NCBI RefSeq assembly: GCF_000090795.2 | Contig: NW_003546513.1 | Coordinates: 33,742 to 97,741, forward strand | Origin: Amphimedon queenslandica | Lineage: Eukaryota > Porifera > Demospongiae > Haplosclerida > Niphatidae | DNA: 64,000 nt | Direction: 5' to 3' | Part shown: one piece after another, positions 46,403 through 58,359 of the stretch | How positions within the stretch are numbered: position 1 is the stretch's first letter | How the letters are laid out: the number at the start of each line of letters is the position of its first letter | Translations under genes and position numbers: made by a program | Notes under the pieces: model-generated | Told to the model about the DNA's origin: nothing | Databases searched by the model: none | The model's input: the letters and a program-made list of their open reading frames with translations, nothing else

Positions 46403-48762
46403 TAAGATATTTGTCGGTGGTATCAGCAGTGAGACCACACCAGAGATGCTTAAAGAACACTTTGCTGTCCACGGGGAGATAGCAGACACAACAGTCATGT
46501 ACGATAACTCAACTGGAAGGTCCAGAGGCTTCGGTTTTGTTACTTTTAAAGATGCTGCTTGTGTTGAAGGGGCAGTGTGTGGGGACCACATTGTTGATGG
46601 GAAGAAGGTCTATTTGTACATGTCATGTCTCTTATGTTTAATTCTATTTATTGATATATACTTTAGATTGATCCTAAGCCAGCCTTTCAAAAGGTATCCA
46701 TTACATTATACAATGGCGGCAGGATACATGTACATGTATTTTTCCGGCAGGGTTCTGAAGACCAAGTTCAAGCACAGGCACATTTGCATAAGGTTTTTAT
46801 TGGGGGCGTGGCTCAGAACACAACAGACGAAATGATTGAACAACATTTCAGGCAATATGGCCCAGTGAGTTTCTAGGATACTTTTTGCTTGTTGGAATAA
46901 ATTAATTTTATTCAAAAATTTTGCCGAGATCGTTTGTTTGACCAAAAGTCATAGCAGACTAGCTAATATAGCAAAGGATTGTAACAAAATTTTTAAAATA
47001 TAAATTGGTGTCTGTTCTCTAATTAATTAATAGTTTAAATTATTTTGTGTTTAGGTTAAATTGGTTGATTTGAAAAAGGACAAGCTGAAAGGCGGTAGGA
47101 GCAGAGGTAAGCCCCTTTACTTAGTCTATTAATTACACTTTACTTATACCTCTTCTTCCTTTCCTGTATGTTGCCATTGCATTACCTTCATAACGTAATC
47201 TACTCAACGCTACATGTACATGTACCTGTACTCACTCCACTGCTAACTGTACTCCTCTTTAAATGTAATACCTGCTGCGGACCCTAAGGGTTCGGGTTTG
47301 TCTGTTTTGAAAATCCAGAGAGTGCGCTGAGGGCCCAGCAACAGAGTCATCAGGAGATCAATGGAAAAATGGTTTGTAATGTACTAGTTACTGTAGTTCT
47401 ATTCAAAGAGCACCTAGCGCATGTGTGTGTGTGTGTGTGTGTCAGCATTGCTGTATTTCTTTAGGTTGAAGTGAAGAAGGCTGAGGTTAGGGATTATAAA
47501 AAGTATGATCAAAATAGACAGCAGCAGCTACGCCAACAAGGGCACCATGATGTGTACGGCGGCCAGCCTGGTTAGTATTCTAACTCAGTATATTATTAGT
47601 ATACTCACTCAGTATTTTGTTAGTATATTAGCTATTGGCCACACCTATCCCTAACATTATTATTATTATATCTTGTTGGATCATTAAGTGGCCAATATCA
47701 TTATACAGTGATCGTCTTCTCTAATTAATTAATTATTTATTATTAATTAGAACCAATTATAGCTGTTACAGATTAATCATATTATTATTATTATTATCAT
47801 TATTATTTTTATTTGCTAGGTTATGGTGCTGACTACAGCAGGAATCCTCCTGATTTCCATCAACCCTATAATCCTCCTTATGGCGGCACCCAATCACAAT
47901 ATGCCGGATATTATGGTATGTGAACAAATATCACAGAATTCAAAGAGCCAGTTTAATTATTAATAATTGAATAGCCTGCAGTGTTCCTTGCTGCTTGTTT
48001 TGTTCATAACTAGTGAGGGTCAGTTCAGGCTAAAATCAGCTAGTTATTGTTATTAATATTCATAGCAGTTATAAAGTTACTGCTATCATTAACAATAGCT
48101 CACATTATTTGATTGGGTAATCTTGTATGTTATATTGGTATCTTTTGTGCGAGTGTCTTTCCTAAGTAAAAGTTAATGTTATCATGTATATAGGATATGG
48201 TAATAATAGTGCTGGCAGTTACGGCCAGGGTTCTTACTCAGCTTATCAAAGTGGGCCCCAGGATTATCCTTATGGCGGACGGGGGAATTCTTATGGAGGC
48301 AATCAGGACTACAGTTACATGAGAGGGTTTACCGGAGGTGGGTGTGGTTTGATGTTGCCATAGTTACTGATTGTTTTTAGGCACACAGCAAGTTCCAGGG
48401 TATCATCATCATCCCCCGGGACCCCTCCCACCTCCCCCACCCCCTCAAGATGGGGGGGCACCCACCGGATTCACTCAACCACGCAGTACTTACACTTCAA
48501 CAGCTGACACCTTCTCAGGTCCGTTAGTAACATCTCTGTATATTATTAGTATATCATTAGTATACTATTGGTATGTTCTTGTATACTATTACAGTATATT
48601 TCCTCATCAGGTCATCCTCCCAATACATACGGAGGTTACAGCACTCCTTCAGACTATAGCCAGTACAGTTACACTGATCAGTCGGTTCCAGCTGCTACTC
48701 CTGCTAATTATGGGCGGGGCACTGCCCGGCCAACTGGCCCTTATAATTATGGAGGACGATGA
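46403..48762 (+). CDS. DAZAP1-like two-RRM protein A (exon 1 in gap)
   Basis: Nuclear RNA-binding protein of the hnRNP A/B-DAZAP1 group. RRM1 reads KIFVGGISSETTPEMLKEHF with RNP1 RGFGFVTFKD and the characteristic linker DGKKIDPKPAF. RRM2 reads KVFIGGVAQNTTDEMIEQHF with RNP1 GFGFVCFENPES and the tail VEVKKAEVRDYKKYD. The C-terminal half is low-complexity Gly/Tyr/Pro/Gln (YGGNQDYSYMRGF, a run of prolines near 48420), ending TGPYNYGGR. Such tails drive phase separation and nuclear shuttling in relatives. The first exon, with the start codon, is hidden in the N gap. Gene B immediately downstream has the same exon plan. Confidence 0.88.
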
Positions 48763-49117
48763 ACATGATTGCCAATGACCTTCTTTTGTCTATTAATTAA
48801 TTAAATAATTATTTTTTGTAAAAGATCATCTGTTTCATAGAAAGAATGTGATTTTCGATGTACATGTTTATTCCCTGCGCATGCGCAGTACACCTTGCTG
48901 CCAATAGGTGTGGTTAATTATTGTGTGATGTGTTATTGTTGTACTTTGTAGCTAACCTCATAGATAGAATAATCAGTCAAACTGTAGCCTCTAAGTTAAA
49001 TCTAGTTAAATCTTACCTTTAGTTAGTTTAATATAGACATAGGTTAGTTACTGTACTAGTCTTAGGCCTATAGTTTAGTGGATAGATACAGCCTAGAGTA
49101 ACCTGTACTTATATATC
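48763..49117. other. Spacer between the two DAZAP1-like genes
   Basis: About 355 bp holding the 3' end of gene A and the leader of gene B. No element was recognised. Confidence 0.5.
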
Positions 49118-50925
49118 ATGGAAATGCAAGGAGAAGGATCCGCCATTGAACCTGGGTGAGAATTACCAAGTTTGTTTTATGTATTGTATCTACTGTTTCT
49201 CTTTAGTAAGATATTTGTGGGCGGTTTGAGTTGGTCTACCACTGAAGACACTTTCAAGAAACACTTTGAAGCTTATGGGGAGATACAGGATACAAAGATA
49301 ATGATGAATCCAGCGGGAAACCCTCGAGGCTTTGGGTTTGTGACTTTTAAAGATCCAGCCTCAGTCACAAAAGTATTGCAGGAGAAACACTACATTGATG
49401 ATAAACTGGTAAGAACACACTACCTCTTCTCTCAGAGGTACTTCTGTTTGAATCAGGACATGTCAAAACTTTGTCCTGATCTGTGATTGAAATGTAACAG
49501 CTTTTTTGGGAAAAACCATTGGCTATAGTCCATGGTTTGTTGGCGAATATTTGCTATGGTTACGGGACCAAATCTTACATGTAACTCTGTTTTTACATGA
49601 TGACCTAATTGTTAAATAATGTCATAATTATGGGAGAACCGTTGACAAGTGGATTGTTGTTTATATCCTCATTTTGTTTATACACTAGGTTGATCCCAAG
49701 CCAGCAACATTAAAGGTATTCACTGTGTCATCACTGTATTTATTTATTTACCTCCCTCTTAGCCTCCTAATAGTTCTACATCAGCTAACAATAAGGTCTT
49801 TTTAGGAGGTCTGCCAGGACACTGTACACCTGATCAAGTTAAACTAGCTCTGAAACCATATGGAAATGTAATAGGGAGAGAATCTCTCTTCACATTTCAT
49901 TTGAATTTATTTTCAGGTTACGAGTATTGATATCAAGACAGACAACAATGCGCCTAATTCTTTACCAGGAGAAAATAAGAAGAACCGAGGTAACCGTAAT
50001 GTTATTACTTTATCTCTCACTCCCTCCCTCTCACTTCCTCCCTCTCAAGGGTTTGCTTTTGTTGATTTTGAAAATGAGAAAGAGGCACAGGCTCTCTGTC
50101 ATGCTCATTACATAACGATTGACTCAAGACAAGTTGAAGCTAAAAAAGCTGAACCGAGACACAAAAAGGGAGGGACTGGACCAGCTGGAGGAACAGCTAA
50201 AGATGGCACGGGAGGCTATCAACAGTCTGGTAAGTTTTTGTCACTGTCTATTTATTTATTTATTTATTTATTTCTTTCTTTCTTTCTTTCTTTCTTTATT
50301 TATTTATTTATTTATTTAAAGGTCCTTATTATGGAGGTGTTGGACGTGGTATGGCAGGTGCAGCTGCCACTGGTAATCCGTATTACCCTTACTATCCCCA
50401 ATATCGTAAGGATAGTCACAGTTATATTTTATTGCTCTTGTTTTCTCTTCAGCTTTTTCACAGTATTCACAGTATGAGTATTATGGAAGAGGAAACTATG
50501 GTGGTATGTCCCTGTCTCTTTTGTTTGTTTGTTTGTTAATCTCATCTTGTTTGTTTCTTTATTTGTCTAATCTCATTCATTCACATTATGTCTGACACAT
50601 TCAGGTCAGCAGCAGTTAGCAGCTGCTGCCTATCATGACGCCAGTAGTGGTGCTTTCTCTCAAGCCAGAGCAGGTGGCTATGGATCCAGCACTGAACACT
50701 TCAATGGAGGAGGTGTGTCTTCATTAATTGAAAGGGAGGAGCCTATTATGTGTTGATTATTATTATCTTCCTACAGCTGGATTCACTAGTTATGATCAGT
50801 CTCACATAACTGCAGCTGCTACTGGTTATTACGATCAGTCAGGGACCGGAGGGATATCCTATAGTAGTCACACCCCCGGGGCCACAGCCCAGCAGAGAGG
50901 CAGCTACTCCTATGGGAGGAGTTAA
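49118..50925 (+). CDS. DAZAP1-like two-RRM protein B
   Basis: Tandem paralogue of gene A. Start MEMQGEGSAIEPG is followed by an intron and then RRM1 KIFVGGLSWSTTEDTFKKHF with RNP1 RGFGFVTFKD and linker DDKLVDPKPATLK. RRM2 is KVFLGGLPGHCTPDQVKLAL with RNP1 GFAFVDFENEKEA and VEAKKAEPRHKK. The C-terminal tail is Gly/Tyr/Ala-rich (GPYYGGVGRGMAG, NPYYPYYPQY, QQLAAAAYHDASSGAF), ending RGSYSYGRS. RRM1-to-linker spacing and the DPKPA motif match DAZAP1 better than Musashi. Introns hold TTTA/TTTC microsatellite (50241-50320) and a type-2 palindrome relic. Confidence 0.9.
49500..49640. repeat. Type-2 CTATAG-palindrome relic
   Basis: Core ccattggctatagtccatgg (49516-49535) preceded by 'ttttttgggaaaaa', as in the type-2 units at 14.5 kb. 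It lies in an intron of DAZAP1-like gene B. Confidence 0.6.
50241..50320. repeat. TTTA/TTTC compound tetranucleotide microsatellite
   Basis: Runs of TTTA, then TTTC, then TTTA again inside an intron of DAZAP1-like gene B. Confidence 0.9.
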
Positions 50926-51124
50926 GCTGTGGTCGTCATTGATTGACACTCAGTGAACTTGTTTTCTGGTTTCATGGCTTCTTTCTTTCTTGCATTTTCC
51001 ATTATGCATTTTTAATTAAAGAAAAATTGTATTTGTCATCATCATAATGAAACTTTGTCACATGGTTCCACGTGACTCATTGATTTGAGCATGCTCAGTT
51101 CTGCCCACGTGGTACAACGTGGAG

Positions 51125-52759
51125 ATGAAGAGGAAAGAAAGAGTTCCTCCAAAGCAAACCTTGTTCACTTACTTCAAACCAATACAGACACCTCCTTATA
51201 AGGAGAAGGGATCACGTGATGATAGGAAAGATCAGGAAAATGAGGAACCAAAGATCAAGATGGAGTTTGAAACCACACCCACCAGAATCAAACAACAACC
51301 GGTGGAGACCGACAGTGATGAAGATGACATGATTGGGAGGACAAAAGTATTGTTTATTCATTTATTTATTTATTTGTTATAGACTTTGTCTGGTCGTATT
51401 AAACGTAAGTCCTCCATGAGTGTTGAAGAACGTAGTAAAGTAAATAAAAGGAAGAGGAGCAGTCGGTTCCTTGAATCAGACGAAGAAGAAGGTTAACAAT
51501 AATGCGAATCATTAATTAATTAATGATTCAATTAATAGATAATAGCTCCTTAATAGAGGAGGCATGGCCAGAAGCTGATGACGTCACTCCAATGAAACAG
51601 GTAAGGAAATTATATTCTCTAATTGTTTTAAAAGTGTGCCAATCTCACTTGCAATTAAGTACAATTTTCATTTAATGCCCTTATGCTGTGTAGAAAGTTT
51701 GAGGTGATTCCAACTTCAATTTTTCAAGTTATGACCATTTTTAAAAAATGCTGAAATTTGAAAAATCCCTAAGGCCATCTTTTTTTTCCAAAAATTGATC
51801 TGAAATCACTCCAAATTTTTATTAAATTTTCTAATACATATTGATGTCCTTATGCTGTGTGGAAAGTTTAAGCTGATTTTGAGCTTAAATTCTAATTATG
51901 AGTGCTTTTTAAATTTTCCATTAAATTATTTTTTAGCCAAAGGCTCAGTTTTTGACTCCTAGAAGCTGTTCATCAACTCCTAAAGTACTCCTAACCACAC
52001 CCACTAACAATAGTCTGCCGGTAAGTCTATTAATTAATGATATTTATTAATTCATTATTAATAGGTCACACCCTCTGGAGGTGTGTCTGTTGGGTGTGGT
52101 CTTGATAAAATTGGTACTTTTCTTCATGACACTCTTGACTTCATTAAGGACGCTAATAGACGGTATACTGGTATATTGACTCATTCCTTATAGCCACGCC
52201 CTCTTAATTAGTGACAAGAATAAGGTCCTGTTTGGTGACCCGAACCATAATCCTCGTACTCTACTGGTAATTAGACTGTTGCTATGGTTACCAGTACATG
52301 TACTTTGTACATGTAGGTGCCGCAATTGTTTCTTAATAAACTGACACCTGCAATGAGACAATGGTGGAATATTAAATCCGATAATTATGACACCATTTTA
52401 TTTTTTAAGGTATTATTATTATTGTCATTGTTATTATCATTGTTATTATCATTGTTATTTAGGTTGGTAAGTTTTATGAGTTATACCACATGGATGCTGA
52501 GGTTGCTGTGAAGGAGCTGAAGATAGTCTTCATGAAAGGTGATTTCGCTCATGCTGGGTTTCCAGAGAAAGCTTTTGGGAAGTACTCCCAGACCTTAATA
52601 CAGAGAGGATATCGGTAGCTCGGTCCATTAATTATTATTGATTAATTAATTAATTAATATCAGGATTGCTAGAGTGGAACAGACAGAAACTCCTCAAATG
52701 ATGGAGAACAGAATAAAGAAAAGTAATTGTATATACGTGTACATGTACAGTACATGTTT

Positions 52760-52795
<36 letters not shown>

Positions 52796-55700
52796 ATAGT
52801 GGCCAGTACCCCCATGAAGTTTGATCGGGTGGTCTCTCGTGAATTATGTTCACTAGTCAGTAAAGGTCAGTATACTATACCCCAGACCCCCTGGAGACTA
52901 ATATTCATAGGTTCCAGAACCATTGGATTCTTTGAGGGAGAAGAACCAGAAACTGATTCAGCTTACCTCCTATCAATAAAGGAAAATGTATACTGATACT
53001 CATACTCAATATTCCATTCTCATACTTTGGTTCCTATAGATTGGTTCCTGTTCTGGGACTCAGTTTGGAGTCTGCTTTATCGACACATGTATTGGAACAT
53101 TTCATGTAACCATAGAAACAGTATATTAATGATACTTGTCCCTTTTTCCATAGGTAGGTCAGTTTGAAGATGATCGTCAGCTCTCAAGGTTAAGAACACT
53201 CCTGGCTCATTATCACCCTGTTGAGGTAGGCCACACCCTCCAATCACTCTGATACGTTAGTGACAGGTTATACTGGAGAGGGGTAACCTGTCATACAGGA
53301 CTAGTCAACTGGTCAGTCAGGTTCTGTCCACTGCTCTTAAGGACACCCTATCACCAGGTGAGCTCCAGGGCATGGCTCTATTGGTTCCTGTATTTGCTGG
53401 TTTTTTAGGTTCTGAGTTTTGGGACGCCACTAGGACACTGAAATATCTTATTGAAGAAGGATACTTTGAACAAGTGATTTATTTGTTTATTTATTTTTCT
53501 GTTTGTTTGTTTGTTTGTTTGTTTGTTGATGTATTTATTGTTATAGAACACAGTACATCCTGACCTCCAGAAAATGATATCTGATGGTATATGAGTGTTT
53601 CTATTCTCATTCTCATGTTTCCATTCCAGAGGACAGTTTGGGAATGAGTCCTTCCCCTGGCTATGAACTGGCCCTCAGTTCCTTTGGTGCTTGTCTTTGG
53701 ACATTGAAGAGGTCTTTGATTGATAAGGAGATACTCCAACTGAACCAGTTCCAAGTAATTCCATGCACACACATCATGTGCTTACACCTCCTGTACTACC
53801 TCAGGAGTTTGTACCGGTCGACCAGCTGTTGGTTTTTGATGAATCATTAGTGTCTGGGGAGGGTGTGTCCCCTGACTCCGCCTCTTTTAACGTTTCCATG
53901 ACAACTTGTACTCAATCTCCAAATCAAAAAATGGTAATTAGTTAAATTATAATTGAATTATTTAGTTAATTAGGTTCTGGATGGTATCACGTTATATAAC
54001 TTGGATGTTATTGATAACTCTGGCTCTGGTATTGGTACCTTACTCCAGAGGATTGATAATGCCAGTACTTCTTTTGGGCGGAGACTATTAAAGGTCTGGT
54101 TGACAGCTCCACTGTGTAACCCAGCTGGTATTAGAGAGAGACAAGAAGCAGTCACTGAACTAGTTAATAAACCACACTTACTACCAGAGATAAGAGAGAT
54201 TCTCAAGTCATTACCTGATTTAGAGCGACTGTTAAGAAGGTGCAAAGCTAATGTACATGTTACTGATGTACATGTATTAATGTGTCCTTTAGGATTGTGG
54301 TGCTGGGGTCAAAGGTCAGGTCTGAGTCCCATCCTGACAGTAGAGCCATTCTTTATGAAACCATCACTTATAAGTTAGTGCCTCCTCCTGTATGATATGT
54401 TAATGTTTTGTAGTAAAAAGAAGATTAAAGATTTCCTGTCCTTGCTTGAGGGTTTGGATAAAACTACTCAAATTGTTGAGTTATTCTCTTCTCAATCGCT
54501 GGCATCAAAACTACTCATCAACCTAGTCACACTACAAACTGAACAAGGTTAATGCAGAGATGTCTTCAGGTGCTTTTTTAAAACGTGTCCTTATTTCTTT
54601 AGGTCAGTTTCCTGATATTAAGGATCAACTCCAATATTTCAAAGCTGCGTTTGATCATAAAATAGCTAAGGAGAGAGGATCCATTATCCCTTTACCTGGT
54701 GTTAATGAGGAGTATGACCAGTCACTGGAAGAGATAAGGCAGGTTGAGGAGGAGCTAGAGCAATACTTACTGAAGCAAAGGAAGAGACTCAACTGTAAAG
54801 TGAGTCCATTGGGTTTTTAATAAGTTTTAAAGTTGCTCCAAAATTGGATAAAAGTCCCTGTACTATAGTACAGGGACTTTGGCCAAATTTCACCAAAAAT
54901 AAAAAGTTTAAAATTCTAAGTTTTTATTACATTTCCTGATACATATACATGTTCTTATGTTGTGTAGAAAGTTTAAGGTGATTCTGATCAAGTTTGGATT
55001 TTTTATGAATTTTTAAAGTTGCTCCAAAATCGGATAAAAGTCCCTGTACTATAGTACAGGGATTTTTGTAAAATTTCACAAAAATTGACAAGTAGAAAAT
55101 TCCTCAATTTTATTACATTTCCTGATGCATATACATGTACTTATGCAGTGTAGAAAGATTGAGCAGATTCCGATCAAGTTTGGATTTTCTATGATTTTTT
55201 TAAAGTTGCTCAAAAATTGGAAAAAAGTCCCTGTACTATAGTACAGGGATTTTTGTAAAATTTCACAAAAATTGACACATAGAAAATTCCTCAATTTTCT
55301 TATGTTGTGTAGAAAGTTTAAGATGATTCTGATCAAGTTTGGATTTTTTATGATTTTTTAAAGTTGCTCAAAAATCAGACAAAAGTCCATGCACTATAGT
55401 GCAGGGATTTTTGTAAAATTTCACAAAAATTGACAAGTAGAAAATTCCTCAATTTTATTACATTTGCTGATGCATATACATGTTCTTATGTTGTGTAGAA
55501 AGTTTGAGATGATTCTGATCAAGTTTGGATTTTTTACGAATTTTTAAAGTTGCTCCAAAATTGGATTAAAGTCCCTGTACTATAGTACAGGGACTTTGGC
55601 CAAATTTCACCGAAAATGAAAAGTTTGGAATTTTAAGTTTATATGATATTTCCTGATACATATACATGTTCTTATGTTGTGTAGAAAGTTTGAGATGATT

Positions 55701-57801
55701 CCGATCTAGTTTGGATTTTTTACGAATTTGTAAAGTTGCTCCAAAATCGGATAAAAGTCCCTGTACTATAGTACAGGGACTTTGGCCAAATTTCACCAAA
55801 AATGAAAAGTTTAAAATTCTAAATTTTTATTACATTTCCTGATACATATACATGTTCTTATGTTGTGTAGAAAGTTTGAGGTGATTCTGATTGAGTTTGG
55901 ATTTTTTATGAATTTTTAAAGTTTCTCCAAAATTAGGTAAAAGTCCCTCTACTATTATAGTACAGGGACTTTGGCCGAATTTCACCAAAAATGAAAAGTT
56001 TAGAATTCTAAATTTTTTATAATTTTTTTTTGATGGCTCACCTTCTCTATAATTTGACCAAGTCCCAGTACATACCAGTTCCAATAATTCTATTATCGTT
56101 GTTTTTAGAATATCAGTTATTTTGGTACCGGACGGAATAGGTACCAGTTAGAGGTCCCTGCTACAGTACAGGTTCCTGACGATTATGAGATAAAGAGCCA
56201 GCGGAAAGGATTCCTGAGGTACGTCACTCCAGAAACCGAAGAACTAAAGGCCAGACTAACCACTGGAGAGGAGACCAAAGAGACTGTACTGCAAGGAACA
56301 GTTAGAGACCTGTTTCACTCGTTTGGAGAATAGTCAGTTGTTATTATTATTTACTTGTTTATCTGTTTAATTTATTTATTTGTTTGTTTATTTTTTAGTT
56401 TTTCTCTTTGGGACGGTGCCATTAATTGTGTATCTGTACTTGATGTCCTTGTTTCCATGGCAACCTACAGTTCAGGGGAGGAGGTTATGTGTGTTCCTCA
56501 AGTGACGGCTAGCGAGTTTCCTTATTTGGATATTAAAGATGGCCGCCATCCTTGTGTGATCCAGACCTTCACTGGAGGAGAATTTATACCAAATGACATC
56601 GTTATTAATCCAGATAGGGTCTGAGACATATATTGATATTGAGATATTACCCCTTGAATAGGCAGCAGGAGGTAAAATGTGTACACTAGTCACCGGACCC
56701 AACATGGGGGGAAAATCAACCCTAATGAGACAAACTGGACTTATCGTCATACTGGCACAAATGGTAAGAACTAGGTCTCATTCTCATTCTCCATATTCCA
56801 ATCCCATTCTCATTCTCCATATTCCAATCCCATTCTCATTCTCCATATTCCATTCCCATTCTCATTCTCCATATTCCATTCCCATTCTCATTCTCCATAT
56901 TCCATTCCCATTCCAGGGTTCCTATGTCCCTGCCAGCAGTTGTTCTTTGTCTCCAGTTGACAGAATATTCACGAGATTAGGAGCCTCAGACAGAATAATG
57001 TACGGTACGTTACCATAGCAACATGTGTCACACCCACCTCATTATTATCATTATTATCAGGAGAGAGTACCTTTTATGTTGAAGTGAGTGAGACTAACCT
57101 CATTCTCCAGCACTCTACCCCTCACTCACTGGTACTCCTTGATGAGCTAGGTACTGGTGTAGCACCTGTATAGAATGTATTAATATAACCTCACTCCTGC
57201 TTCCTTTTAAGGTCGTGGGACTGCTACATATGACGGGTCGGCCATTGCTACTTCAGTTGTGAAGTATATCTCAGAGAGGAAAGGATGTAGGACCTTGTTC
57301 TCCACTCATTATCACGGACTGGTTGACCTCTTTAAAGACAGTCCTCACGTACAACTAGGACACATGGTATCATAGCAACCATAATGATCTCATTATTATT
57401 CATGCATGCATGCAGTCGTGCATGGTCGGAGAGGAAGGGGAGGAGTCTATTACATTTTTATACAAGTTTGTCCCTGGGGCCTGTCCTAAGAGCTACGGGT
57501 TTAATGCAGCAAAACTAGCAGGACTACCACAAGAAGTGAGTCCATGACCTCTTGATTTTACAGCAAGTTGTAATACTAATCATCATTATTGATAGATCAT
57601 TGATGTTGCCAAGGAAACTGCTCGTAATTTTGAGAGATCAACTCTGAAGACACAATTAATTAGGTAATTATTGGCTGTTGCTATTGGCAACCAGATAATG
57701 AATATATAATTAATAGGGAACTGTTATCTGTTGGTTCAGTTCCTCCAGTGACTGTCCGTTCACAATACAAAGCAATGATCAAAGACATACTTTATAACTA
57801 A
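51125..57801 (+). CDS. MSH6: DNA mismatch repair protein MSH6
   Basis: MutS homologue pairing with MSH2 (MutS-alpha) to recognise base mismatches and small loops. Start [26 protein letters not shown] is a PCNA-interacting (PIP) box of the kind at the MSH6 N-terminus. A charged linker (about 200 residues) follows with no PWWP domain. The mismatch-binding domain holds [14 protein letters not shown], with the Phe-X-Glu mismatch wedge (KFYE). Lever and clamp exons follow ([37 protein letters not shown]). The ATPase domain has Walker [15 protein letters not shown], Walker [17 protein letters not shown] and STHYH. The end is [14 protein letters not shown]. One intron holds a seven-core palindrome-repeat array (54820-56045), another an (ATTCTC)-type minisatellite next to the Walker A exon. 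Confidence 0.95.
51640..51950. repeat. Type-2 repeat relic in MSH6 intron
   Basis: Shares 'ccttatgctgtgtagaaagtttgaggtgatt' related blocks and 'aattttctaatacatattga' twice, in opposite orientation to the 14.5-kb units. The palindromic core is lost (only 'ccctaaggcca' remains). Confidence 0.6.
52758..52797. repeat. (TTG)n microsatellite in MSH6 intron
   Basis: About thirteen TTG triplets just before the exon starting [10 protein letters not shown]. Confidence 0.9.
54820..56045. repeat. Largest tandem array of the 186-bp CTATAG-palindrome repeat, seven cores
   Basis: Cores at 54856, 55042, 55229, 55387, 55573, 55759 and 55945. Steps are 186, 187, 158, 186, 186 and 186 bp; the short step reflects loss of the 'atgcatatacatgtact' block in one unit. 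Core 4 reads ccatgcactatagtgcaggg, with matching changes on both arms. Core 7 has a 3-bp insertion. The orientation is opposite to the 6- and 26-kb arrays. It lies in an MSH6 intron of about 1.3 kb. Confidence 0.95.
56770..56915. repeat. 26-bp minisatellite in MSH6 intron
   Basis: About five copies of a pyrimidine-rich unit (attctcattctccatattc then cattcc or caatcc) directly after the Walker A exon's donor. The strand bias C/T versus A/G is complete apart from ATA. Confidence 0.88.
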
Positions 57802-58221
57802 TGACACAACTTTATAACTAATGCACTCTCTGTCATTTAATCACTTAAAAATTAAATAAAAATAAAAAACTCTCTCACTGTGTATCAGAAAATGTTCTTA
57901 AAATGTAGAATTCTCAACTTTTCATTTCTGGCAAAATTTGGCCAAAGCTCTTGAATTGTACATTAATTATTTAATTATCAAAAATTATATCAAAATAGTG
58001 AACAGGAGTCATTAATTATCATTAATTAATAAATAAACACACACACACACAATCTATTCAGCAACAACTAACAGACAACATATGAATAATAACAACAACA
58101 ACAACAACAATAATAATAATAATAATAATAATAATATCATTAATAATATATGCTAGAAATCCAATAATTTTAAATGAATATTAATAATTATATTAATGGT
58201 GCATATAATAATGTACTGTAG
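57802..58221. other. Convergent spacer MSH6 / Rab32
   Basis: About 420 bp. The left part contains a truncated palindrome-repeat flank (57880-57950: 'tgtatcagaaaatgt', 'ttctggcaaaatttggccaaag'). A (CA)n run is at 58035-58050 and (AAC)n/(TAA)n at 58086-58135. No gene. Confidence 0.6.
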
Positions 58222-58322
58222 CTAGCAGCATCCTCCTGATTTCTTTTTCGTTTCTTGTTCAACATGGAGGACGTCTTTATCAGGAGCCTGCTGTTCTATT
58301 GATTCATCATTCTCAAGTATCT

Positions 58323-58359
<37 letters not shown>

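Noticed and set aside
54820-56045. Palindrome arrays considered as coding (several open frames of 60-86 codons on the minus strand)
   Set aside because: Frames are periodic products of the repeat, lie in an MSH6 intron and have no family resemblance.
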